Origin: CAYFVR01 sp964346545
GTDB taxonomy: Bacteria > Desulfobacterota > Desulfobacteria > Desulfobacterales > Desulfococcaceae
NCBI GenBank assembly: GCA_964346545.1
Contig: CAYFVR010000082.1
Coordinates: 1-17,281, forward strand
Direction of reading: 5' to 3'
DNA: 17,281 bases
This document shows positions 7,717 through 14,395 of this stretch, in pieces. The translations under genes and the position numbers were made by a program. The stretch's first letter is position 1; each line of letters begins with the position of its first letter. A model generated the notes under the pieces. It was not told the DNA's origin. It worked only from the letters and a program-made list of their open reading frames with translations, and searched no databases.

Positions 7717-8190
7717 ATGAGACATGTCGTTTCCGTGGGGGACATGAAGGTCGGCGTCGCCGAAGACCTGCTGGTGACCCATGCCCTGGGCTCCTGCCTG
7801 GGCCTGATGGTCTACGACCCCGAGGCCCGGGTGGGCGGACTTCTCCACGCCATGCTGCCCCTCTCCAAGATCAATCCGGAAAAGGCCCGGTTCAATCCGT
7901 TCATGTTCGTGGACACCGGGGTGCCGCGCCTCTTCCGGGCCCTGTACGAAATCGGGGGGCGCAAAGAGCGTCTGCGGGTCAAGGCCGCCGGCTGCGGCCG
8001 GCCGCTCAGCAACAACGAAATGTTCAAGATCGGCGAGCGCAACCACATCGTCCTCCGAAAAATTCTTTGGAAAAACAGCGTCCTGATCGACGCCGAGGAC
8101 GTCGGCGGCACCGCCAGCCGCACGGTGCATTTCGAATTGTCCGACGGACGGGTGGTCATCAGCGGCAACAACTTGAAATGGGACCTTTGA
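7717..8190 (+). CDS. cheD: Chemoreceptor glutamine deamidase CheD (intact active site)
   Basis: A 157-aa CheD that deamidates receptor glutamines to methylatable glutamates. The catalytic residues fall at T21, C27 (LGSCLG) and H44 (GGLLHAMLP), which matches the numbering known for Thermotoga CheD. The rest of the fold is also present: KAAGCGRPLSNN, GERNH, the DVGG turn, and SRTVHFELSDGRV. It begins 24 nt after cheR, with GGAAGGGAA in the gap. A second CheD-family protein with substituted catalytic residues ends the same operon (11728-12240), so this copy is presumably the working enzyme. Confidence 0.93.
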   Translation: MRHVVSVGDMKVGVAEDLLVTHALGSCLGLMVYDPEARVGGLLHAMLPLSKINPEKARFNPFMFVDTGVPRLFRALYEIGGRKERLRVKAAGCGRPLSNNEMFKIGERNHIVLRKILWKNSVLIDAEDVGGTASRTVHFELSDGRVVISGNNLKWDL

Positions 8191-8235
8191 AAATCCGAAC
8201 CCCGTCCCGAAGCGGACGGAGAAGCGAACCGACGC

Positions 8236-9714
8236 ATGAAAAACGAGAACGTCCGGCGGAAGCTCGGCAAAATCACCCTGATCCTCATCGCGGCCTCGGT
8301 CGCCATCGCCGCCGCCTTCAGCCTCTACGACTATCTCCAGTCCAAGGCGCGGCTGGCCACCGATTTCGAAGAGATGATGGCGCCGATCCCGATTCGGCTG
8401 GCCAACGGCCTGGGCAAGCCGCTCTGGTTCCTGGACACCGAAGAAATCCGGAACCTGATGCGCCTGGAGATGATGAACCGGAAAATCTACGGCATCGAGG
8501 TGGTGGAGGCCGACGGGGAGAAAATCCACGCGGCGCTCCGGCGCGACGCCGACTGGGAAATCGTGTCGACGACGGAGGCCATCCGGGGAGATTTCATCCT
8601 CCGGAGCGAGCCGATCCAATACGAGGACAAGGCGATCGGTTCGGTTCGAATTCACTTCACCCCGCGGTTCATGGAGGAAGCCCTGAACCGGCTGGCCGCT
8701 TCGATGGTCGTCCAGGTGCTGGTGATGAGCGCTTGTCTGGTCGTGGCGCTCATGGGAGTGCTGAAACTCTTCCTGGTCAATCCGATCGCCCAGGTGGCGG
8801 CGGGTCTGACCGAAGTGGGCGACGGGATTGAAACCGCCAGCCACCGCGTCTCGGTCACCGGGGAAGAGCTGACCCGGGGCACCGCCAGTCAGGCGTCCGC
8901 CGTGGAGGAGACCTCCGCCTCCCTGGAGGAGATCGCCTCCATGATCCGGCAGAACGCCGAAAACGTGAGCCGGGCCAACGCCCTGATGAACGAGACCGCC
9001 GACGTGGTGCGGGAGGCCGCCCGGGCCATGACCGAGCTGATCGAATCCATGAACCGGATCACCGCCGAGGGGGAGAAAACCCGGAAGGTGGTGAGCACCA
9101 TCGAGGAAATCGCCTTTCAGACCAACCTCCTGGCGCTCAACGCCGCCGTGGAGGCGGCCCGGGCCGGCGAGACGGGCGCGGGGTTCGCCGTGGTGGCCGA
9201 GGAGGTTCGAAACCTGGCCATGCGCTCCAGCCAGGCCGCCCGAAACACCGCGGAACTCATCGAAGGCTCGGTTCGGGGCATCCGGTCCGGCGCGAACCTG
9301 GTGGACAACGCCAACGACGCCTTCGGCCGGGTCTCCGAGGGCGCGCGAAAGGTGGGGGACCTGCTGGAGGAGGTGACCGCCGCCTCCCGGGAGCAGTCCG
9401 AGGGCATCCAGCAGGTGAGCCGGGCCATGACCGACATCGACAAGGTGACCCAGGAAAACGCGGCCGGGGCCGAGGAAACCGCGGCCGCCATCAACGAGAT
9501 CGAGGGGCTGATCGAACATCTGGGGGGGATGGTGCGAAAACTGGCCGCCCTGGCCGGGGGGCGCAACGGCCGGCCCGCCGCGGGGGCCGATTCCCCGCGA
9601 CGGAAGTCGATCCAGGCCCCCCGCCGCTCGGAGGCGCGGGCCCTTCCCGACCGGAAAAGCGCCCGGAAGCCGCTTTCGATTTCCGCCCGGGATTCCGATT
9701 TCGAAGAATTTTAA
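8236..9714 (+). CDS. Methyl-accepting chemotaxis protein with C-terminal DFEEF tether motif
   Basis: A 492-aa transmembrane chemoreceptor. TM1 is at ~13-31 and TM2 at ~157-180. The ~125-residue periplasmic sensor between them is one I cannot assign; it contains GLGKPLWFLDTEEIRNLM. After TM2 only a first HAMP-like stretch, VNPIAQVAAGL, is visible before the coiled-coil signalling domain, so HAMP looks shortened. The conserved hairpin tip is EIAFQTNLLALNAAVEAARA at ~290-310. A ~50-residue Pro/Arg-rich tail follows the coiled coil and ends in DFEEF at the C-terminus. This fits the aromatic pentapeptide consensus x-[HFYW]-x-x-[HFYW] used to recruit CheR and CheB. The signal sensed is unknown. The gene sits between cheD and a second response regulator. 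Confidence 0.93.
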   Translation: MKNENVRRKLGKITLILIAASVAIAAAFSLYDYLQSKARLATDFEEMMAPIPIRLANGLGKPLWFLDTEEIRNLMRLEMMNRKIYGIEVVEADGEKIHAALRRDADWEIVSTTEAIRGDFILRSEPIQYEDKAIGSVRIHFTPRFMEEALNRLAASMVVQVLVMSACLVVALMGVLKLFLVNPIAQVAAGLTEVGDGIETASHRVSVTGEELTRGTASQASAVEETSASLEEIASMIRQNAENVSRANALMNETADVVREAARAMTELIESMNRITAEGEKTRKVVSTIEEIAFQTNLLALNAAVEAARAGETGAGFAVVAEEVRNLAMRSSQAARNTAELIEGSVRGIRSGANLVDNANDAFGRVSEGARKVGDLLEEVTAASREQSEGIQQVSRAMTDIDKVTQENAAGAEETAAAINEIEGLIEHLGGMVRKLAALAGGRNGRPAAGADSPRRKSIQAPRRSEARALPDRKSARKPLSISARDSDFEEF

Positions 9715-9773
9715 CGGTCCTCCGTCCGGCCCGGCCGGCGGGGGCGCACCGCCCATCATCCAGAAGGAGCACT

Positions 9774-10163
9774 ATGGCTATCAGCGTCCTGGTCGTGGAT
9801 GACAGCAGCGTCATGCGGGCCATGATCCTCAAGACCATGCGCATGACCGATCTGCCCCTGGGGACGATTCACCAGGCCGCGGACGGCCGGGAGGGACTTT
9901 CGGTCCTGAAGGAACACCCGGTGGACCTGCTCGTCGCCGACATCAACATGCCCGTCATGAACGGGGAGGAGATGATCAACCGGGTCCGGAAAAACCCGGA
10001 ATGGGACCGTCTGGCCATCGTCGTGATTTCCACCGAGGGCAGCGACACGCGAATTGAACGGCTCCAGGGCAAAGGGGCCGTCTTCATCCACAAACCCTTC
10101 TCGCCCGAAACCATCCGGGACACGGTCCTCCGAATGCTGAACGTGGGAGACTTTCATGAATGA
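9774..10163 (+). CDS. Second single-domain response regulator (CheY-like)
   Basis: A 129-aa receiver domain. D9-D10 lie in VVDDSSVMR, the phosphoryl acceptor D56 in ADINMPVMNGEEM, the switch Ser/Thr in VVISTEGS, and the lysine in HKPF. It differs clearly from cheY1 at 3961: DINMP replaces DWNMP and the N-terminal motor-binding face differs. AGAAGGAG is well placed before the ATG. Its 3' end overlaps the CheX-family gene by 8 nt, which suggests a regulator/phosphatase pair. It may be a phosphate sink or an alternative output; the sequence does not decide. Confidence 0.92.
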   Translation: MAISVLVVDDSSVMRAMILKTMRMTDLPLGTIHQAADGREGLSVLKEHPVDLLVADINMPVMNGEEMINRVRKNPEWDRLAIVVISTEGSDTRIERLQGKGAVFIHKPFSPETIRDTVLRMLNVGDFHE

Positions 10164-10671
10164 CGCCATCCAGCGGACCTTGTACCGGGTCGCCGAATCG
10201 GTGCTGGAACAGTTGGCCTTCATCTTCTCCTTTCCCGAGGAGGACCGGGCGCCCCTGGACGGCCCCGACGCCCTCGGGGCGCGGGTCGCCTTCGCCGGCC
10301 CCTTTTCCGGCTCGCTGCATCTGCGGATCGGCCGCGACATCGGCCCGGAGCTGGCCGGAAACATGTTGGGCGTGGACGCCGAGGAGACGACGCCGGAGCA
10401 GCGGGACGACGCCGTCCGCGAGCTGATCAACGTCGTCTGCGGCAATCTGTTGCCGGCCATCGCCGGAAAACGGGCCGTGTTCAACGTGGAGCCCCCCGTC
10501 ATCCTGGGTCCGGCGGAATCCGAGCCCGACGACCCGCCCCTGGCCGAGGCCCGGCTCTCGTTGGAAGAAGGGGAATGCGACATCCGGCTCCGGGTTTCGG
10601 GCCCCCTGCCGCCCGAGGCCCTCCGACCCGACCTGGACGCCGAATTCGAAGAGGAACCGGATGGCTGGTAG
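10156..10671 (+). CDS. cheX: CheX-family CheY-P phosphatase
   Basis: A 171-aa protein of the CheC/CheX/FliY phosphatase superfamily. The single catalytic signature is E89-x-x-N92 in DDAVRELINVVCGN, the helix that inserts into the receiver active site. GPFSGSLHLRIGRDIG and LAGNMLG upstream fit the CheX fold. Only one ExxN motif is present, as in CheX rather than CheC. The last ~45 residues are acidic and less conserved. The gene overlaps the preceding response regulator by 8 nt and cheB by 11 nt, so it is very likely co-translated with both. Assignment to CheX rather than a close relative is by motif only. Confidence 0.8.
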   Translation: MNDAIQRTLYRVAESVLEQLAFIFSFPEEDRAPLDGPDALGARVAFAGPFSGSLHLRIGRDIGPELAGNMLGVDAEETTPEQRDDAVRELINVVCGNLLPAIAGKRAVFNVEPPVILGPAESEPDDPPLAEARLSLEEGECDIRLRVSGPLPPEALRPDLDAEFEEEPDGW

Positions 10672-11731
10672 GCAAATTCGGGTGCTCATCGTGGACGACT
10701 CCGCCGTGGTCCGAAAAATCCTGTCCCAGGAGCTGTCCCGCTACCGGGACATCGACATCGTGGGGACCGCCATGGACCCCTACGTGGCCCGGGACAAGAT
10801 CGTCTCCCTGAAGCCCGACGTCCTGACGCTGGACCTGGAAATGCCCCGGATGGACGGCCTCTCCTTTCTGGCCCGGCTGATGAAGCACTACCCGCTGCCC
10901 GTGGTGGTGCTGAGTTCCCTGACGCCCAAAAACAGCGAAACCGCCATGAAGGCGCTGGAGTTCGGGGCGGTGGAGGTGCTTTGCAAGCCCGGGACCGCCT
11001 ATTCCACCGGAGACGTCTCCCGAAATCTGGCCAACGCCATCCGGGCCGCCGCGGCCGCCAAAATGCCGGCCCCGGGGCGCGGGACCGGGCCGGAAATCCG
11101 CCCCGTCTCCCGGAGCCAGGCGCGCCTCAACGTGACCACCCACAAGGTGATCGCCATCGGGGCCTCCACCGGGGGCACCCGGGCCATCGAGTCGATCCTC
11201 CGGGCCATGCCCCGAACCGCGCCGGGCATCATCATCGTGCAGCACATGCCGGAACACTTCACCACCGCCTTCGCCCGCCGGCTCGACGAACTCTGCGACA
11301 TCGAAGTGCGGGAGGCCCGGGACGGCGACCGGGCGCTTCCGGGCCTGGCCCTCATCGCGCCCGGAAACCGCCACATGCTGCTGCGCCGGGGCGGCGGCCA
11401 CTACTCCGTCCACATCCGCGACGGCGTGCCGGTCTACTATCAGCGACCCAGCGTGGACGTGCTGTTCCACTCGGTGGCCAAACACGCCGGGAAAAACGCC
11501 GTGGGCGTCATCCTCACCGGCATGGGCGCGGACGGCGCCCGGGGACTTTTGGCCATGCGGGAAAGCGGCGCGCGCACCCTGGCCCAGGACGAGGAGAGCT
11601 GCATCGTGTTCGGAATGCCCAAGGAGGCCATTCGCCTGGGGGCGGTGGAGCGGGTGGCCCCGCTGGCCGATCTGGCGCGGCATATCGTGGAAGCCCTTCC
11701 GGAAGGCCGCGCGGGGGAGACGGCGGTTTGA
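10661..11731 (+). CDS. cheB: Chemotaxis methylesterase/response regulator CheB
   Basis: A 356-aa two-domain protein that hydrolyses receptor glutamyl methyl esters when phosphorylated by CheA. The receiver domain has D12-D13 in VDDSAVVRK, phosphoryl acceptor D58 in LDLEMPRMDG, and the lysine in LCKPG. A ~35-residue linker leads to the esterase domain with catalytic triad S169 (IGASTGG), H195 (VQHMPEHF) and D291 (GMGADGARG). These are offset by five from E. coli S164/H190/D286, so spacing is conserved. The start overlaps cheX by 11 nt. The stop TGA overlaps the TTG start of the next gene. Confidence 0.96.
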   Translation: MAGRQIRVLIVDDSAVVRKILSQELSRYRDIDIVGTAMDPYVARDKIVSLKPDVLTLDLEMPRMDGLSFLARLMKHYPLPVVVLSSLTPKNSETAMKALEFGAVEVLCKPGTAYSTGDVSRNLANAIRAAAAAKMPAPGRGTGPEIRPVSRSQARLNVTTHKVIAIGASTGGTRAIESILRAMPRTAPGIIIVQHMPEHFTTAFARRLDELCDIEVREARDGDRALPGLALIAPGNRHMLLRRGGGHYSVHIRDGVPVYYQRPSVDVLFHSVAKHAGKNAVGVILTGMGADGARGLLAMRESGARTLAQDEESCIVFGMPKEAIRLGAVERVAPLADLARHIVEALPEGRAGETAV

Positions 11732-12240
11732 CGGAAAACGGTTCCAGCCCGGCGGCGATCACCTATTTCCTGGCGCCCGGCTACATCTTCGTGGCCACCC
11801 GGCCCGCGGTCATCTCCAGCGTCCTGGGCTCCGCCGTCTCCGTGTGTCTGTACGACCGGAAGCGAAAGCTGGGGGGAATGAACCAGTTCCAGCTCCCCGA
11901 AATCCGGGACCGGCAAAAGGCCACGGCCCGCTACGGCAACGCCGCCACGCTGGCCCTGGTGCGGATGATGGAGGAAAACGGCTGCGCCATCCGCGCCCTG
12001 GAGGCCCAGATCATCGGCGGCGCGTTCAACCGGGACGTCTCGGAGTCGGACGTCGGCCGCGCCAACGTGGAGGTGGCCCGCCGGGTGCTGGGCCGGAAGG
12101 GAATTCGGATCGTCTCGGAGGACGTGGGGGGGGTCAAGGGGCGAAAGGTGATCTTCAACACCGGGGTGAACGAGGTGGCGGTCATGAAGGTGGACCGGCT
12201 GCGCGCCGTCGACTGGCATCCCTACGCGGACGACCGGTAG
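11728..12240 (+). CDS. CheD-family protein lacking the catalytic residues (predicted pseudoenzyme)
   Basis: A 170-aa protein with CheD-like fold markers: SSVLGSAVSVCLYDRKRKLG, GGMNQFQLPE, RYGNAATLALV, the RANVEVARRVLGRKGI and SEDVGG stretches, and GRKVIFNTGVNEV. At the three catalytic positions the CheD threonine, cysteine and histidine are S30, A36 (GCC) and Q53 (CAG). The spacings match the intact CheD at 7717, so the alignment is secure, and deamidase activity is not expected. I chose the TTG at 11728 as the start because it overlaps the cheB stop codon (TTGA) and has GGGGGAG 8 nt upstream. The first internal ATG would remove the conserved N-terminus. The frame is fully open and the scaffold is well conserved, so it does not look like a decaying pseudogene. 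It may act as a binding partner of receptors, CheX or CheD; its function is unknown. Confidence 0.8.
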   Translation: MTENGSSPAAITYFLAPGYIFVATRPAVISSVLGSAVSVCLYDRKRKLGGMNQFQLPEIRDRQKATARYGNAATLALVRMMEENGCAIRALEAQIIGGAFNRDVSESDVGRANVEVARRVLGRKGIRIVSEDVGGVKGRKVIFNTGVNEVAVMKVDRLRAVDWHPYADDR

Positions 12241-12246
12241 GCCGGC

Positions 12247-12305
12247 GGGAATGGGACCGGCCGGGACCGATCCCATTCCCTTGCGCCGGAAACGGTTTCC
12301 GGCGC
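12247..12305. terminator. Two adjacent hairpins at the end of the che operon
   Basis: Hairpin 1 has perfect 10-bp arms GGGAATGGGA (12247-12256) and TCCCATTCCC (12271-12280), extended by CGG/CCG after a mismatch. Hairpin 2 has perfect 10-bp arms GCGCCGGAAA (12283-12292) and TTTCCGGCGC (12296-12305) around a CGG loop. They lie between the CheD-like gene and the convergent PNPOx-like gene. Neither is followed by a T-run on either strand. Probable transcript 3'-end structures; whether they terminate transcription alone is inference. Confidence 0.6.
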
Positions 12306-12360
12306 GTCCGTCGGGCGCGGCGGCCGGTCGGGAACCCAGCGCCGCGCCCGTCGAATCCAA

Positions 12361-12747
12361 TCAGTCCTCCCCCGTCCCGATCAGCGGCAGTTCCTTGTCG
12401 ATTTGGAAAAAGACCAGAAACTTGGGGCCTCGCCCCTCCTCCTCCGCCTCGGTTCGCTCCTTGCGCTTGAGCTGGTACAGCAGGTCGGTCTCTTTCTCTT
12501 CCCGGAGCTTGGTCAAAAAGAGTCGTTTTCCCTTGTATCCGGACCCCTCTTCGATAAACATGTAGGCCGCGTGGGGATTGGCTTGCAGGTTGGCGTGGCT
12601 CAACCGGTCGCGCATGATCACCGCCACCGAGCCGTCGTCCATGACGTGGGGGCGGGAATAAACGGCCGAATCCACCCGTCCCTCGCCGTCGGCGGTGGAA
12701 AGAACGCCGGTGCCGCGGGTGTTTTCAAAATAGCTGCTCAGGCTCAT
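12361..12747 (-). CDS. PNPOx-like FMN-binding split-barrel protein
   Basis: A 128-aa small protein of the pyridoxamine 5'-phosphate oxidase-like superfamily. The family pattern is visible in GTGVLSTADGEGRVDSAVYSRP, in the beta-strand VAVIMRDRLSHANLQANPHAAYMFIEEG, and in GYKGKRLFLT. Such proteins bind FMN or F420; the substrate cannot be told from sequence. The C-terminal third (residues ~85-110) is rich in Lys/Arg/Glu. The ribosome site AAAGGAGG lies 6-7 nt before the ATG. It is transcribed towards the che operon end. The 70-bp palindromic repeat at 12771-12840 begins 23 bp upstream of the start and would lie in its leader or promoter region. Confidence 0.8.
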   Translation of the reverse strand: MSLSSYFENTRGTGVLSTADGEGRVDSAVYSRPHVMDDGSVAVIMRDRLSHANLQANPHAAYMFIEEGSGYKGKRLFLTKLREEKETDLLYQLKRKERTEAEEEGRGPKFLVFFQIDKELPLIGTGED

Positions 12748-12770
12748 CGACGGCCTCCTTTGGGGGCGAC

Positions 12771-12840
12771 GCCGTTCACTTTGGGATTTCCAAAGGGCGA
12801 ATGCGATTCGCTCCTACAAATCTTCGCCAAAATGAACGGC
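12771..12840. repeat. 70-bp imperfect palindrome (REP/MITE-like element)
   Basis: The ends are near-perfect inverted repeats, GCCGTTCACTTTGG (12771-12784) and CCAAAATGAACGGC (12827-12840), matching at 13 of 14 positions. Inside is a further palindrome, GCGAAT-GCG-ATTCGC (12799-12813), followed by TCCTACAAAT. The inner part read on the minus strand, TTTGTAGGAGCGAAT, resembles from memory the GTAGGAGCGAA core of extragenic palindromes seen in several proteobacteria. That resemblance is unverified. It contains no coding capacity. Only one full copy is in the window; the 12-mer GTTCACTTTGGG occurs again at 14291-14302. Confidence 0.6.
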
Positions 12841-12952
12841 ATTGCCTTTGCGGGGCGTTCTTCCGGAATGGAAGACGCGCCCGGGTTCAAGTTTCGTTGA
12901 AACACCGTGCCATTGGGGCGTTGGAATGAACGGACGATGGAATCAAAACGGC

Positions 12953-12977
12953 CGGGGGCGTATGCGACGCGCCCCCG
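12953..12977 (-). terminator. Probable terminator of the methyltransferase gene
   Basis: Arms CGGGGGCG (12953-12960) and CGCCCCCG (12970-12977) with a 9-nt loop lie about 30 bases after the stop of the minus-strand gene ending at 13009. On the minus strand the stem is followed by GGCC and then TTTT, a short U-tract. It is the only hairpin in the window with any U-run. A second stem with a bulged T (12855-12878) lies further downstream. Confidence 0.5.
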
Positions 12978-13008
12978 CCCATCGAATGGAACGGTCATGA
13001 ATTCGCGG

Positions 13009-14232
13009 TCAGATCGAAACCGCCGGATCCGCGCCTCGAACGCCCCGCACCGCGAAAACCGGGTCGGAGAGAAACAGGTCGGGATAGTGGCGGTCGTCCT
13101 CGGGACGGGGCAGGCCGCGGACGGATCGCGTCGCCAGATCCCGAAAGGCGCCCGACTCCAGAAAATACTCCATCACCAGCCCCATCCGCTCGAATTCATG
13201 AATTTCCTTCCAGATTCGAATGGCCTTGGGCGGAAACCAGCGGTTGGAAAAGGCGACGACGAACACGCCGCCGGGCCGCAGCACCCGGGCCACCTCCCGG
13301 AAGACCGCAAAGGGATCGGTGAGATATTCCACCGAGACCGTGCAGACCGCCCCGTCGAAACCGGCGGTTTCGAAGGGCAGCCGGGGCTCTTGATTCAGGT
13401 CTTGAACCCGCCGCTCCGTAAGCGCCGGATTGGCCGCCAGTTCGGCCTCGTTGAGGCCGAGGCCCGCCACGCCGCGGGGGTCCAGAGATTCCGGCAGATG
13501 GGAAACCCAGGAACTCATCAGATCCAGAATCCGGCCGCCGGGCGGAAGCCAATCTTCGTAAACCCGGGAGATCCCGTCGATGGCGACGGCGTCGATGTGC
13601 CGCACGAACCGGGGCTCGGCGTAAAAATCGGCGTCGGGCCGTTCGTCCTCCCGCTCGAAGGGCCGATCCGAAAAAAAATCGGTGGGCGTCCCGTCCCACC
13701 GGACCTGCATTCCGGGACCGTCCGCCGCCGCCGCCTCCATCCAATGGGTCAGATTGCCGCCGGTGTCTGAAAACTTCTCCCAGATGCGGGAAACTTCGGC
13801 GGAAACCTTCAGCTCGCGCCCGGCCAGCGGCGGATTGAAATCGACCCGCAGCCGATCCTCCCCCGCCCCGACGCAGCGAAACGGGGCCACGTTGGCGCGG
13901 AAGACGTTGGGCACGTCCCGCAGAAGTCCCCGGGGATAAAACCGGCCGATCCGGGGCCGGCGTTCCGGCCGCGGCGGGGCGAATTTTTGGGCCGGCAGCT
14001 CGAAGGTCTGGTTGGCCTGGTGGTCGGGAATGGCGTCGCCGGGCCGGAAGGTCCGGTCGATCCGGTCTCCTTCCCGGGCGGTCAGCAACGGTTCCCGGAA
14101 GCCGGGCGGAAACAGATCGCGCCAAAAATTGACTTTATCGCTGAAAAACCGATCCGAGTGAAGCCCCCAGGGGCTCTCCCAGTCCAGTTGAAATTGGATG
14201 GCCGCGTAGGAATCGGCATTGTCGTCAAGCAT
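13009..14232 (-). CDS. Class I SAM methyltransferase with N-terminal FKBP/SlyD-like segment
   Basis: A 407-aa protein. The C-terminal part, residues ~225-385, is a Rossmann methyltransferase: GGRILDLMSSWVSHLPES (motif I region), FDGAVCTVSVEYLTDP, and REVARVLRPGGVFVVAFSNR. The N-terminal part carries RVDFNPPLAGRELKVSAEV at ~127-146. This is a close match to the SlyD/FKBP C-terminal signature (DxNHPLAGKxLxFxVEV). The preceding GDRIDRTFRPGDAI could match the FKBP valve region. The first ~45 residues (SPWGLHSDRFFSDKVNFWRDLFPPG) are unassigned. The start ATG at 14230-14232 has GAGGTGA just upstream. It is probably monocistronic and divergent from minC. The methylation substrate is unknown. The methyltransferase call is firm; the FKBP relation rests on one strong motif. 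Confidence 0.8.
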   Translation of the reverse strand: MLDDNADSYAAIQFQLDWESPWGLHSDRFFSDKVNFWRDLFPPGFREPLLTAREGDRIDRTFRPGDAIPDHQANQTFELPAQKFAPPRPERRPRIGRFYPRGLLRDVPNVFRANVAPFRCVGAGEDRLRVDFNPPLAGRELKVSAEVSRIWEKFSDTGGNLTHWMEAAAADGPGMQVRWDGTPTDFFSDRPFEREDERPDADFYAEPRFVRHIDAVAIDGISRVYEDWLPPGGRILDLMSSWVSHLPESLDPRGVAGLGLNEAELAANPALTERRVQDLNQEPRLPFETAGFDGAVCTVSVEYLTDPFAVFREVARVLRPGGVFVVAFSNRWFPPKAIRIWKEIHEFERMGLVMEYFLESGAFRDLATRSVRGLPRPEDDRHYPDLFLSDPVFAVRGVRGADPAVSI

Positions 14233-14395
14233 GGTTCACCTCGATCGGGCTGAAATCAGGGATGCGGCCGGCCGAAGGACGACCGGCGAAGTTCACTTTG
14301 GGCACAATAGACATCCCGCCCCGCCTTGGCAACGGCCAGGTCGGGCCGCCGCGCCCCTTCCCTCCGCCGAGAAAGGCCATCCAATGATCCAATGA

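Noticed and set aside
4434..9759. Very long minus-strand open frames (about 900-1000 codons) opposite cheA, cheR and the MCP
   Set aside because: They mirror third-position GC bias of the real plus-strand genes, have His/Gly/Pro-rich nonsense composition and no recognisable motif.
11728..12240. Interpretation of the second CheD as a decaying pseudogene
   Set aside because: The frame is intact, well started and coupled to cheB, and the noncatalytic fold motifs are preserved; only the active-site positions changed.
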